From: Polynucleobacter sp. MWH-UH23A
GTDB taxonomy: Bacteria > Pseudomonadota > Gammaproteobacteria > Burkholderiales > Burkholderiaceae
Reading direction: 5' to 3'
DNA: 64,000 nucleotides
NCBI RefSeq assembly: GCF_040409805.1
Contig: NZ_CP099572.1
Span: 62,001-126,000, forward strand
The notes beneath the pieces are model-generated. The model worked only from the letters and a program-made list of their open reading frames with translations. It searched no databases and had not been told where the DNA came from. The position numbers and the translations under genes are program-made. Shown here in pieces: positions 50,045 to 59,201 of this stretch. Within the stretch, counting starts at the first letter, position 1; each line of letters starts with the position of its first letter.

Positions 50045-52159
50045 TTATTTCTTCAAGGTAAGGCTTTCTAGGTCACTCATTACCTTTTGCATAACTGGGC
50101 CCCAATTTCCACTTTGTTTTTGGTTATAGAGTTTTATGCTTGGATACCATGGACTTTCCACACGATCATTTAACCATCTCCAGCAAGAATCAAATCTATT
50201 TAAGAGCCATGTAGGCTTTCCAAGGGCTGCTGACAAATGTGCGGTCGAAGTATCAACGGAAATGATCAAATCTAGGTTTGCAATAAGTGCGGCTGTATCT
50301 GAAAAGTCTTTCAGCTCGTCTGTGAAAATCCTGAGATTATCTTGGGGCCACAGCTTATTTTTCTGTTCTCTTAGCTCGGTTTCGGCTGGATCACCCTTCT
50401 GGAGTGAAAAAAATTCAACATTAGATGCAAATCTTAGGCTTGAAATAGTTTCTAGGGAAATATTTCTTCGTTCATTAATTTGCCAGACTTCTGGCTGATT
50501 CGGCCTAAAACCACCGCTCCAAACAAGACCAACTTTTAGTAGATCAAAACCCTTAAGTTTGTCATTCCAATATGAGCGCTTATTCTGATCAACCAATAAG
50601 TAAGGAACTTGATTGGGAATCGAGGATAGTGTGCTGCCAAAAAAGTATGGCAGACTCATTAGTGGGGATTGATAGTCAAATTGGGATAGAGGACGTGGAA
50701 TTTCACTTGAGATTTCTATATCAAACGAACTATGAAAAAGTGAAATTAATTGTGGGGCAGCAAGAAAAGTAATATTTGCCCCCTGACTCTTTAGAAGCTT
50801 AATATATCTAGAAAATTGAATGCTATCCCCAAGACCCTGCTCAGACCAAATAAGTATTTTTTTCCCTTCTATATTTACACCTGGTTTGAGCCTAGGTATT
50901 TCACTGTATGTATTTGGCAAGGGTGAATTACTGGTATTCCATCTCGATTCATAAAGAGGCCAGCCGGTCTCATAATCACCAAGTGTTAGATAAATCAATG
51001 ATTTATTCCATTGGGCATCTGGATAATCAGGCTTGAGATTTAGTGCTAAATTATAGGAATCTTGCGCTAAATTAAATTGCCTTAATTCATGATGGGCTGC
51101 GGCAATGTTGTAATGTGCTTCTGGATAGTTGGGTTTGAATGCTAGCGCTTTGCGGTATGCATTCATAGCCAAATCAAAATCTTTAACAGACTCAAAATAG
51201 GTTGCTCCCAGATTTGACCAGGCTTCAGCGTAATCTGGCTTCAGTGCTATTGCCTTATTAAATGAATCTAGTGCGTCTTGGTATCTTCGGAGATTGTTAA
51301 GGGCTACACCTTTATTTAGCCAGGCTTCAGCGTAATCTGGCTTCAGTGCTATTGCCTTATTAAATGAATCTAGTGCGTCTTGATGCAATTTTAGGCCGTG
51401 CAGTGTGAGGCCAAGATTGTAGTGAGCATCAAGCGAGTTTGGCGATAGTTTAAGAGCCATGGTAAGAACGTCGCAGCCATCGGAAAATCGCCCCATATCG
51501 TTTAGTGTCACGCCTTTATTTATCAAGGCGTTAACATACTTGGGATTTATCGTCAGCGCTTTATCGAATGAATCTAATGCCGCGTTAAATTGCTTGATAT
51601 TGTAAAGTGATACGCCTTGATTAAGCCAAGCTTCACTACTGTTGGCATCTAGCTGAATAGCGCTTTTGCTGCAGTCAAGTGAGGATGAATAGTCGCCTAA
51701 TTTGTTGAGTATGGATCCTTTAACAATTATCGCATCTAAATAGTTATTTTGGAGCGCTAAAGCTTGATTAATGGAGTCAAGTGCGGCTTGATTTTTTGAT
51801 AATTTTGAGAGACTATTTGCGTAATTTAGATAGGCGGCTGGGTTTCTTGGATCAAGCTCGATAGATTTTTGTTGATGCTTGAGCGCGGAGGGATGATCTT
51901 CAATTGAAGCAAATGCTTTTCCAAGGTTGTATTGAATGGATGGGTCGGTGGGATTGAATTCTGCAGCTAAGCTGAGGTACTTAATTGCATCATTGTGCCG
52001 GTTCTGCGCTGCATATACAAGGCCCAAGATATGAATGCCGGGTGGATTATTTGGGTAGACGTCTAAAGAGAGTTTCAGCTGATTTTCGGCATGATTTAGG
52101 TCTCCATTTTGAAAACTTTGTACGGCCTGGCCGATGAGGTGCTCCAAAGAGTGGTTCAT
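50045..52159 (-). CDS. TPR protein with a C-terminal glycosyltransferase-like domain (TPR-GT 1)
   Basis: The 704-residue product has no signal peptide. Residues about 5-395 are around eleven tandem TPR units (repeated AWLNKGVxLxN...ALDSFNKAIxLxPxY). The C-terminal 290 residues have a GT-B/heptosyltransferase-like pattern: GWPLYESRW, KKILIWSEQGLGDSIQFSRYI near residue 435, LKVGLVWSGG and LIISVDTSTAHLSAALGKPTWLLNRF near the end. This architecture is common in aquatic bacteria and is usually thought to modify proteins or glycans. Two adjacent TPR units are identical over 63 bases. It is the last gene behind mscL. Confidence 0.8.
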   Translation of the reverse strand: MNHSLEHLIGQAVQSFQNGDLNHAENQLKLSLDVYPNNPPGIHILGLVYAAQNRHNDAIKYLSLAAEFNPTDPSIQYNLGKAFASIEDHPSALKHQQKSIELDPRNPAAYLNYANSLSKLSKNQAALDSINQALALQNNYLDAIIVKGSILNKLGDYSSSLDCSKSAIQLDANSSEAWLNQGVSLYNIKQFNAALDSFDKALTINPKYVNALINKGVTLNDMGRFSDGCDVLTMALKLSPNSLDAHYNLGLTLHGLKLHQDALDSFNKAIALKPDYAEAWLNKGVALNNLRRYQDALDSFNKAIALKPDYAEAWSNLGATYFESVKDFDLAMNAYRKALAFKPNYPEAHYNIAAAHHELRQFNLAQDSYNLALNLKPDYPDAQWNKSLIYLTLGDYETGWPLYESRWNTSNSPLPNTYSEIPRLKPGVNIEGKKILIWSEQGLGDSIQFSRYIKLLKSQGANITFLAAPQLISLFHSSFDIEISSEIPRPLSQFDYQSPLMSLPYFFGSTLSSIPNQVPYLLVDQNKRSYWNDKLKGFDLLKVGLVWSGGFRPNQPEVWQINERRNISLETISSLRFASNVEFFSLQKGDPAETELREQKNKLWPQDNLRIFTDELKDFSDTAALIANLDLIISVDTSTAHLSAALGKPTWLLNRFDSCWRWLNDRVESPWYPSIKLYNQKQSGNWGPVMQKVMSDLESLTLKK
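51218..51382 (-). repeat. Exact 63-base duplication inside TPR-GT 1
   Basis: Positions 51218-51280 and 51320-51382 are identical over 63 bases and are offset by 102 bases, which is exactly one 34-residue TPR unit. Both encode the end of one repeat and the start of the next (QDALDSFNKAIALKPDYAEAW). Identity at silent positions points to a recent duplication or gene conversion. Confidence 0.9.
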
Positions 52160-52190
52160 TTGATGGCTTTATAAATGGGAGGAAGATTAC

Positions 52191-54287
52191 TTATCTGCAC
52201 ACATCATTTAGAAAGTCAGATAATTTATTTACCGGATCGAGATCATTGAAAATTTTAAACTTATTTTTTTGTATCTTTTGAATAATCTGCTCTCGAAAGT
52301 TTTTATTTTGAATCAAATTAATTGCGATATTGATATATTCCGTTTCGGAATAGGCAATACATTCATGAATAGACATCTGGTCAAGGATTCCTGCAGCAAG
52401 GTTGCTGCGCAAAAATTGGCCTCTCATAGTTACAATGGGTAAGTCGCATTCAATTGCCTGAATGGATGTGTTAAAGCCCGAAAATCCAATGGTATCTAAT
52501 AGGATGCACGATTCTTTCATTAGGCCATAGAAATTTTCAGTCTCTAGTAATGGGATATGTTTAATGAATTTTCCAGGATCAAGTTCAGCTCTTTGAAATG
52601 AAGTATGCATTCGTTTTTTAAGAATTTCAGTGGCTGGGTCTGGAAATCGAAAAAAAACGAATTGGCAATCATGTAGCTTTAGAGCAAGCTCAATCAGAAT
52701 GTCGTCAAATTTTGGACCATACTTAAACGGAGAGCCTGCGCATAAAAGTATGGGTTTAGAAGGAGTAATTCCAAGTTTTGAAAAATCAATTTTATTGATA
52801 TCCCCAAGGTACGGGGTATAGTGAACGCCAAGATTGGGAAGTTGAATGAGAGTTTCTGAGTAATTGGCTTGAGCGCCTGGATTCTCAAAGCTTTCAGCTG
52901 AAATAAAATAATCAATTGTTGGAAGTCCAGTTGTTTCTGGATGCCCCCAGGTTGCAATCTGGATGGGGGCAAGCCTTAAACTTGCAAGTTGTGTTGTTAC
53001 CTTATCCATGCCTATCTCTGGATAAATTAGTGCGTCAATATTGCTTGATTGAATAATTGACGCCCAATTTTCAAAAGAGCCTGCATTAGAAAAATATTTC
53101 TTTACATTTAGTTTGGCTACCTCGGTTTCTGCATCATATTTGCTGCCAATATGGAAAAGATAAATTTCAAAGCCCTGTAATTTTTGTATAAAACCTTTCA
53201 GCAGGGCCCTCCATACCGAGTGGTTATGAATATGATTGCTTACTATGCCAATGCGGGTTGGTTCGCTTGTGTTGGGGCTTTGAACATGTACAAGAGACAA
53301 GGCACTGTAGTTTTTCATGACCTCGGTACAGATAGATCCGTAAGTCGATAAAAGATCTTTGTTATTTTCTGGCTGATAAGCCAGAAAGAATGGCTGATTA
53401 TTTCCGATTGCGTTTGGGCTCAATCCCTTATTTTTCTCAATAAACTTTTTAACTTCGCGAAGTTTGGTGGCGAATCCAGACCTCGCTTCCATTAGTTGAT
53501 TGGAAGAGTTGTAAATTTTAGGTATTTGAGCAACAGCTAGAGCAAGTTGAGCCTCTAGTGAAGTGGGGTCGAGGTTGATTGCTGCTTGGAAACACTCATG
53601 AGATGCTGCAAGGTCACCAATCTCAAACAGTGATTCACCTTGCGCAATAAAAAATATCGGTTCATAAGGGTTTCTTGCTATTGCTTGATTAAAGTTACTT
53701 ATTGCCTCGGTATATTCCTTGTTCTCGTGTTGGCATGTTCCAAGGTTAAAGTAAGCATCTGGGTAGGTTGGGTCTGCAACAATAGCCTTTTGATAATCTA
53801 AGATTGCATCTGCAGTCCGATGGAGGTCGTGATAAAGGTTGCCTCTATTATTTAGAAGCGCTGCATTCCTTGGATCTAATGAGACTCCCCGATTGTATGC
53901 AGTAAGAGCATTCTCTAGCTCACCTAGGGAATAATAGGCGTTACCAAGATTGTAAAAAGTTTGTGGATTATTTGGCGCGATTGACGTCAGGAGTTTAAAG
54001 TCTTTAATAGCTGCTTGCAGGTTCCCGGTCTGCTGAAAAACCAGGCCTCGGTTGATTAATGCCGAACTTGATAGCGGATTAATTTCTAGAGACTTTGTTA
54101 ATAGTTCAATTGATTTTGAGAATTCATATTTCTGTGCTGATAGCACTCCTAGAATATTTAACGCTTCGGAGTTGGCTGGATCTTGTTGTAAGACTTGAAG
54201 ATAAGTTTTTTCAGAATTGGAAAAGTCGCCAGCCTGAAAGAATGCGGCTGCTTGAGATAGTAAATTAGATGCCAATAAATTTTTCAA
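52191..54287 (-). CDS. TPR protein with a GT41 (SPINDLY/OGT)-like domain (TPR-GT 2)
   Basis: The 698-residue product has about seven TPR units (1-255) and a C-terminal GT41-like domain. That domain has RIGIVSNHIHNHSVWRALLKGF near residue 355, ALIYPEIGMDKVTTQLASLRLAPIQIATWGHPETTGLPTIDYF in overlapping pieces (YPEIGMD, RLAPIQIATWGHPETTG, TIDYFIS), LLCAGSPFKYGPKFD and DTIGFSGFNTSIQAIECDLPIVTMRG. These match O-GlcNAc-transferase-type and SPINDLY-type enzymes in pattern. The start is TTG at 54287, fifteen bases after the previous stop. It is a clear paralogue of TPR-GT 3. Confidence 0.82.
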   Translation of the reverse strand: MKNLLASNLLSQAAAFFQAGDFSNSEKTYLQVLQQDPANSEALNILGVLSAQKYEFSKSIELLTKSLEINPLSSSALINRGLVFQQTGNLQAAIKDFKLLTSIAPNNPQTFYNLGNAYYSLGELENALTAYNRGVSLDPRNAALLNNRGNLYHDLHRTADAILDYQKAIVADPTYPDAYFNLGTCQHENKEYTEAISNFNQAIARNPYEPIFFIAQGESLFEIGDLAASHECFQAAINLDPTSLEAQLALAVAQIPKIYNSSNQLMEARSGFATKLREVKKFIEKNKGLSPNAIGNNQPFFLAYQPENNKDLLSTYGSICTEVMKNYSALSLVHVQSPNTSEPTRIGIVSNHIHNHSVWRALLKGFIQKLQGFEIYLFHIGSKYDAETEVAKLNVKKYFSNAGSFENWASIIQSSNIDALIYPEIGMDKVTTQLASLRLAPIQIATWGHPETTGLPTIDYFISAESFENPGAQANYSETLIQLPNLGVHYTPYLGDINKIDFSKLGITPSKPILLCAGSPFKYGPKFDDILIELALKLHDCQFVFFRFPDPATEILKKRMHTSFQRAELDPGKFIKHIPLLETENFYGLMKESCILLDTIGFSGFNTSIQAIECDLPIVTMRGQFLRSNLAAGILDQMSIHECIAYSETEYINIAINLIQNKNFREQIIQKIQKNKFKIFNDLDPVNKLSDFLNDVCR

Positions 54288-54301
54288 ATGATTGAATGAC
54301 C

Positions 54302-56590
54302 TTATGGGTTAATTCTGCCTTCAATTTTATGGTACTCGAGACTATGCTGTTCTTTGTGTATCTTAAGTAAAAATTGCTCTAAAGCCGCAATTGAAGATGT
54401 ATTTTCAAACAGACATGTTTTTTTCTTATTAATTAGATCTTTGTAGGTTTGAAGAAGGTTTTTGTTTTGGATTAGTTCAACCGCTAACGCAGCATATTCT
54501 TCATCTGTGCTGCATACAAGACTGTTTAATCCCATCAGCTTTAAGGTTGCTGCTGCCAAGCGCCCACGCATAAATTGACTATCCTTGGCTATGACGGGTA
54601 AGTTGCAGGATATCGCATGCATGGCCGTATTAAATCCTGAGAATCCTATGGTATCAAGCATTAGATCTGCCTTTTGCATTAATCCATAAAACTCTTCTCT
54701 TTTTTGAAATGGAATAACTCGCACAAAGTTTTCTATATCTAAGCCGGCTTGTAAAAATGCCTCCCCCATCCGGGAGTGGAGTATTGCTGTTAGGCTCTTC
54801 TGAAAATTAAAAAATATAAATTGACATGATGGAAGTTTTTTTGCAATTTCAATCAGTATTAAGTCGTATGTGGGAAGATATTTAGCTGGTGATCCTGCGC
54901 ACAATATGATTGGACGATTTGGGTTTATTCCAATATGGTTTAGATTTAGGTCTACCGAATCGCATTGTTTAGCCAAGAAACTCGTTCCCAAGTCTGGTAG
55001 CAATATTACTTTTTCGCTATAGCATTCAAATTTTTCTTGAGTTTCAAAGGCTTGGCCAGATAAAAAGTAGTCGATTGTGGAGAGGCCAGTGGTTTCGGGG
55101 TGGCCCCAGCTACATATCTGAATGGGGGCTAGTCTCATGCATGCAAGAGCCTTTGTGGTTGGGTCCATGCCAACCTCTGGAAATAGTACGACATCAAAGT
55201 TTGCATTTTGAGTAAAAGCAATGATATCTACAATTGAGTTGCCGAGATTTTTGTATTGATTTGCACGTGCCTTGGCGATAATTGTTTCCTGGTCTTCATG
55301 GCCGCCCGTGTTGATGATATGTATTTCAATTAAGTTTTGATTTAAGTGCAACAGCCAAGCTTTTGTAATTGCATGCCATACCGGGTGATCACAGAAGTGA
55401 TGGCTTATTATGCCCACTTTAATTTTTTTGTTAAATTTACTCTTTGTGGGCGCAAAATTTAATTCTTGTTGAATTTGAGTTGCAAATTTTGTGCATAACG
55501 AGCCAAATAGAGAAATTAAATCACCATTTTTGAGGTCTTGATAGGCTAGATAGAAGGGGTGGTGCGATATAGCTTTTAATGCGCTTTCAATTTTAATTTG
55601 TGAAAAATTTAGGTCTTCTAGATGTTTAATTTGCCGCTCAAAATTGATCCTAGCATCATTAAGCTCCCCTAAATTTTCATAAACTTTGGGTATTTGTGCG
55701 ATTGCTAAGGCAAATTTCGCTTCTATTAAATTAGGGTTCAGAGTAAGCGCTTGCGTATAACTCTCTTTCGCAGACCTTGCATCGCCATTTTCATAAAATA
55801 CCTCACCTAAAAAATAAAAAATATCTGCATTTTTTGGATCAATTTCAGCTGCTCTTTGATAGCATTTGATTGAGGCGTTGAGCTCTCGACTCTTTCTTAG
55901 TGCCCCACCAAAATTAAGAAAACAGTCAAGATAATTCGGATCAATCTTAAGGGCAGCCTCAAAGGCTTGAAATCCTAGGGAATATTTACCAAGTCTTGTA
56001 TAGGCATTTCCTAAGTTATTAAATGCTTGAGATAGATTGGGGTTAATTGCAATTGCAGCATTAAATATTTCTATTGCCTTCCCTATTTCTCCTTTTTCTA
56101 GATATATGACCCCTTTATTGTTGATTGCATCGCTATAAAGTGGACGAAGATTGATTGCATTTTCATAGGCGGCTAGTGCCGCATCATTTTTTTTCAACCC
56201 TTTTAGAGCATTACCTCGATTGTTGTGAATTTCTGGGATGTTTGGGTTGGCTCTATTGGCTAAGTCGAAATACTCCAATGCCTTTTCATATTGCTTAATT
56301 GCTGTATAGGTAAGCCCCAAATTGCCTAATATGGTTGCGCAATGGGGCTTTAGCAAGTTTGCGTTTTCCAAAAAATGAAGCGACTGCTCGTATTTACATT
56401 TCTGGTAAGCCCTTATGCCTAAAAGGTTTAAGGCATCAATATTTTTTGGGTCATATTTGATTGCTTGGATGAAAAGGGCATCCGCCCTCTCAAACTCATG
56501 ATTTTGAAGTAGTGCGAATGCTTCTTGAAAAATTAGTCGAGATTCGTTGATTGCAGACTTAACGCTTGCATCTTCATCTGGTAGAGACAT
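54302..56590 (-). CDS. TPR protein with a GT41 (SPINDLY/OGT)-like domain (TPR-GT 3)
   Basis: The 762-residue product has about eight TPR units (15-320) followed by a GT41-like domain: KVGIISHHFCDHPVWHAITKAWL, LFPEVGMDPTTKALACMRLAP, QICSWGHPETTGLSTIDYF, ILCAGSPAKYLPTYD and LDTIGFSGFNTAMHAISCNLPVI. Motif order is the same as in TPR-GT 2, so the two are paralogues. Their clear sequence difference argues for an old duplication. No signal peptide or membrane segment is seen, so it probably acts in the cytoplasm. It begins four bases after the mscL stop and is likely co-transcribed with mscL. Confidence 0.82.
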   Translation of the reverse strand: MSLPDEDASVKSAINESRLIFQEAFALLQNHEFERADALFIQAIKYDPKNIDALNLLGIRAYQKCKYEQSLHFLENANLLKPHCATILGNLGLTYTAIKQYEKALEYFDLANRANPNIPEIHNNRGNALKGLKKNDAALAAYENAINLRPLYSDAINNKGVIYLEKGEIGKAIEIFNAAIAINPNLSQAFNNLGNAYTRLGKYSLGFQAFEAALKIDPNYLDCFLNFGGALRKSRELNASIKCYQRAAEIDPKNADIFYFLGEVFYENGDARSAKESYTQALTLNPNLIEAKFALAIAQIPKVYENLGELNDARINFERQIKHLEDLNFSQIKIESALKAISHHPFYLAYQDLKNGDLISLFGSLCTKFATQIQQELNFAPTKSKFNKKIKVGIISHHFCDHPVWHAITKAWLLHLNQNLIEIHIINTGGHEDQETIIAKARANQYKNLGNSIVDIIAFTQNANFDVVLFPEVGMDPTTKALACMRLAPIQICSWGHPETTGLSTIDYFLSGQAFETQEKFECYSEKVILLPDLGTSFLAKQCDSVDLNLNHIGINPNRPIILCAGSPAKYLPTYDLILIEIAKKLPSCQFIFFNFQKSLTAILHSRMGEAFLQAGLDIENFVRVIPFQKREEFYGLMQKADLMLDTIGFSGFNTAMHAISCNLPVIAKDSQFMRGRLAAATLKLMGLNSLVCSTDEEYAALAVELIQNKNLLQTYKDLINKKKTCLFENTSSIAALEQFLLKIHKEQHSLEYHKIEGRINP

Positions 56591-56594
56591 TTTA

Positions 56595-57020
56595 TTAATT
56601 GCTTTTTAGGCTGTCGCGAATTTCTCTTAACAAGACAATATCTTCTGGCATAGGTGGAGCTGGCGGCGCATCGATGATGCGAATCTTATTGACCACTTTC
56701 ACCATTTGAAAAATCACGAAAGCTAAAAGAATAAAGTTGATTGAGATGGTAATGAAATTACCATAGGCAAAGATCGGAACCCCAGCTTTTTTAAGGGCAT
56801 CAAATGTTCGAGGCACCCCTTCCGGAATGTGCCCTAGGACGATAAATAGGTTGGTGAAGTCAATATGACCCCCTAAAAGGGTGGAAATCACTGGCATAAC
56901 GATGTCGTTTACCAAGGAATCAACGATTTTTCCAAAGGCGCCACCGATGATCACACCCACCGCCAAATCAATCACATTCCCTTTGACTGCAAAGTCCCGA
57001 AACTCCTTTAAAACACCCAT
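56595..57020 (-). CDS. mscL: Large-conductance mechanosensitive channel
   Basis: MscL opens under membrane tension to save cells from osmotic downshock. The 141-residue product has the N-terminal [33 protein letters not shown], covering the first helix and pore, a periplasmic loop, a second helix ([23 protein letters not shown]) and the C-terminal bundle ([20 protein letters not shown]). A run of seven G gives a strong ribosome binding site. It heads a tight - strand gene string with three TPR-GT genes, which is an unusual partner set. Confidence 0.96.
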   Translation of the reverse strand: MGVLKEFRDFAVKGNVIDLAVGVIIGGAFGKIVDSLVNDIVMPVISTLLGGHIDFTNLFIVLGHIPEGVPRTFDALKKAGVPIFAYGNFITISINFILLAFVIFQMVKVVNKIRIIDAPPAPPMPEDIVLLREIRDSLKSN

Positions 57021-57047
57021 AATCCCCCCCTTTAATATCCAAATGCT

Positions 57048-57073
57048 GGTTAAACCGAGATTAACCCTATAAC
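57048..57073 (+). promoter_or_regulatory. Candidate petA promoter region with an inverted repeat
   Basis: TATAAC (57068-57073) is a fair -10 box. An inverted repeat GGTTAA (57048-57053) and TTAACC (57061-57066) covers the spacer and -35 region, where a good -35 box is missing. The layout would suit a promoter controlled by a DNA-binding protein, but the repeat is short. The region is shared with the divergent mscL. Confidence 0.35.
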
Positions 57074-57157
57074 TTTCTTACTTACCCCACTTTTTACTTT
57101 AAAATCCTACCTTTAAGCAATTTCCACCCATAAATACCCTTTCTAGGAATTTTGTAA

Positions 57158-57760
57158 ATGAGTGACAAGCCCTGTATGGATAAGGATCGCCGTAATTGGT
57201 TGATCGCCACTTCCGCAGTTGGTGGTGTAGGCGCTGCAGCAGCCCTTTACCCTTTTGTAGACAGTTTTGAGCCTTCTGAGCGCGCAAAAGCCGCTGGTGC
57301 GGCTGTTGAGATCGATATTACAGGCATGAAGCCTGATGAGATGAGAACGGTTGAGTGGCGTGGTAAGCCAGTATGGGTAATCCGTCGCACACCTGAGCAA
57401 GTGGCTGAACTATCTAAGTTGGATGGCGAGCTAGCGGACCCAAATTCTTTGCGCGATCCTGCACAATTTACGCCTCCATACGCTCAAAATCAATGGCGCT
57501 CCATCAAGCCTGAGTATCTTGTTGTTGTGGGTATTTGTACCCATTTGGGCTGCTCTCCAACAGCAAAATTTGAAGCAGGCCCACAACCTTCTTTGCCAAA
57601 TACTTGGCCAGGTGGTTTCTTATGTCCATGCCATGGCTCTACTTTTGATATGGCAGGACGTGTTTATAAGAACAAACCGGCTCCAGACAATCTTGAAGTG
57701 CCTCCTCATATGTATTTGAGCGATACCAAGATTCTGATTGGCGAAGATAAGAAGGCCTAA
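57158..57760 (+). CDS. petA: Ubiquinol-cytochrome c reductase Rieske iron-sulfur subunit
   Basis: The Rieske protein carries electrons from ubiquinol to cytochrome c1 in the bc1 complex. The 200-residue product has a twin-arginine signal-anchor (DRRNWLIATSAVGGVGAA, RR at 11-12). The 2Fe-2S ligands are C127-T-H129-L-G-C132 and C156-P-C158-H159, so both the cluster and the disulfide cysteines are present. Length is normal. It is first of petABC. The Tat signal links it to the tatABC genes in this window. Confidence 0.97.
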   Translation: MSDKPCMDKDRRNWLIATSAVGGVGAAAALYPFVDSFEPSERAKAAGAAVEIDITGMKPDEMRTVEWRGKPVWVIRRTPEQVAELSKLDGELADPNSLRDPAQFTPPYAQNQWRSIKPEYLVVVGICTHLGCSPTAKFEAGPQPSLPNTWPGGFLCPCHGSTFDMAGRVYKNKPAPDNLEVPPHMYLSDTKILIGEDKKA

Positions 57761-57770
57761 GGAGAGATAA

Positions 57771-59171
57771 ATGGCATTTCAAGAAAAACAAGTTCCAGCC
57801 AACGCTCCAGTAGTTCGGAAAGTATTGGCTTGGGTAGATTCACGTTTCCCTTTGACGTCATCTATTAAGGCGCATCTAACGGAGTATTACGCACCTAAGA
57901 ACCTTAATTTTTGGTACTTCTTTGGCTCACTAGCTATCGTTGTTTTAGCGCTCCAAATCATTACCGGTATTTTCTTGGTAATGAACTACAAACCAGATGC
58001 TGCAAAAGCGTTTGAATCTGTCGAGTACATCATGCGTGAAGTGCCATGGGGATGGTTGATTCGTTATCTCCACTCTACAGGCGCCTCGATGTTTTTCGTG
58101 GTGGTTTATTTACACATGTTCCGCGGCTTGATTTATGGTTCATATCGTAAGCCACGTGAACTCATCTGGATCTTTGGCTGTGCAATCTTTTTGTGCTTGA
58201 TGGGTGAAGCCTTCTTTGGTTACTTGCTCCCATGGGGCCAGATGTCTTACTGGGGCGCACAAGTGATCGTGAACTTGTTCTCTGCAATCCCATTTATTGG
58301 TCCAGACCTTTCTTTGTGGTTGCGTGGCGACTATGTTGTTGGCGATGCAACGTTGAATCGTTTCTTTGCCTTCCACGTTATTGCTATCCCGTTAGTGTTG
58401 ATTGGCTTGGTTGCTGCCCACATTATTGCTTTGCATGAAGTTGGTTCTAACAATCCTGACGGCGTAGAGATTAAAGAGAACTTGGATGCCAATGGACATC
58501 CAGTTGACGGAATTCCGTTCCACCCTTATTACACAGTCCATGATGTATTTGGTTTGGGTGTGTTCTTGATGGTATTTGCTTGCATAGTATTTTTTGCTCC
58601 CGAAATGGGCGGTTATTTCCTTGAGGCAAATAACTTCATTCCTGCAAACCCCTTGCAAACCCCTCCGCACATTGCACCGGTTTGGTATTTCACGCCGTTC
58701 TACTCAATGTTGCGTGCAACAACTTCTAACTTCTTGTTACCGTTGTGGATTTTCTTGGCGGTGATTTTGGGTATGTTTGCAAAGAGCTCAAGCGATAAGA
58801 AAGTGAAAGCGATCTGTGTAGCTATTGCAGTAGTGTTGGCTGGCGGCTTCTATCTATTTGATGCGAAATTCTGGGGTGTTGTGATCATGGGCGGCTCTGT
58901 TGTGATCATGTTCTTCTTGCCATGGCTTGATAAATCACCAGTTAAATCAATTCGCTATCGCCCCCAGTTCCATAAATATATTTATGGTGTGTTTGTGGTG
59001 AGCTTTGTGATTTTGGGTTACTTAGGTATTCAACCACCATCACCAGTATTTGAAAAGATTTCTCAGATTTGCACGATTTACTATCTGGGCTTCTTCTTGG
59101 CAATGCCGTTCTGGAGCAAGCTTGGTACTTTTAAGCCAGTTCCAACACGCGTTACTTTTAAGTCCCATTAA
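57771..59171 (+). CDS. petB: Cytochrome b of the bc1 complex
   Basis: Cytochrome b holds the two b hemes and both quinone sites. The 466-residue product has about nine membrane helices, with heme and quinone-site motifs RYLHSTGASMFFVVVYLHMFRG, LPWGQMSYWGAQVI, FFAFHVIAIPLVLIGLVAAHIIALHEVGSNNP in part (the second His pair), and PEMGGYFLEANNFIPANPLQTPPHIAPVWYF near the Qo site (the PEWY-type loop reads APEMGG and the PVWYF segment follows). It is ten bases after petA. Length is slightly above fused-free cytochrome b of mitochondria, as in other betaproteobacteria. Confidence 0.96.
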   Translation: MAFQEKQVPANAPVVRKVLAWVDSRFPLTSSIKAHLTEYYAPKNLNFWYFFGSLAIVVLALQIITGIFLVMNYKPDAAKAFESVEYIMREVPWGWLIRYLHSTGASMFFVVVYLHMFRGLIYGSYRKPRELIWIFGCAIFLCLMGEAFFGYLLPWGQMSYWGAQVIVNLFSAIPFIGPDLSLWLRGDYVVGDATLNRFFAFHVIAIPLVLIGLVAAHIIALHEVGSNNPDGVEIKENLDANGHPVDGIPFHPYYTVHDVFGLGVFLMVFACIVFFAPEMGGYFLEANNFIPANPLQTPPHIAPVWYFTPFYSMLRATTSNFLLPLWIFLAVILGMFAKSSSDKKVKAICVAIAVVLAGGFYLFDAKFWGVVIMGGSVVIMFFLPWLDKSPVKSIRYRPQFHKYIYGVFVVSFVILGYLGIQPPSPVFEKISQICTIYYLGFFLAMPFWSKLGTFKPVPTRVTFKSH

Positions 59172-59201
59172 TCGAGAATCTAGAGAGAATTAGGAACTAG
59201 T

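Noticed and set aside
51000..54300. Possible CRISPR-like or satellite arrays in the TPR genes
   Set aside because: The periodicity is 102 bases and in frame with TPR units, so it is coding repeat structure; no direct repeats with unique spacers of CRISPR type were found anywhere.
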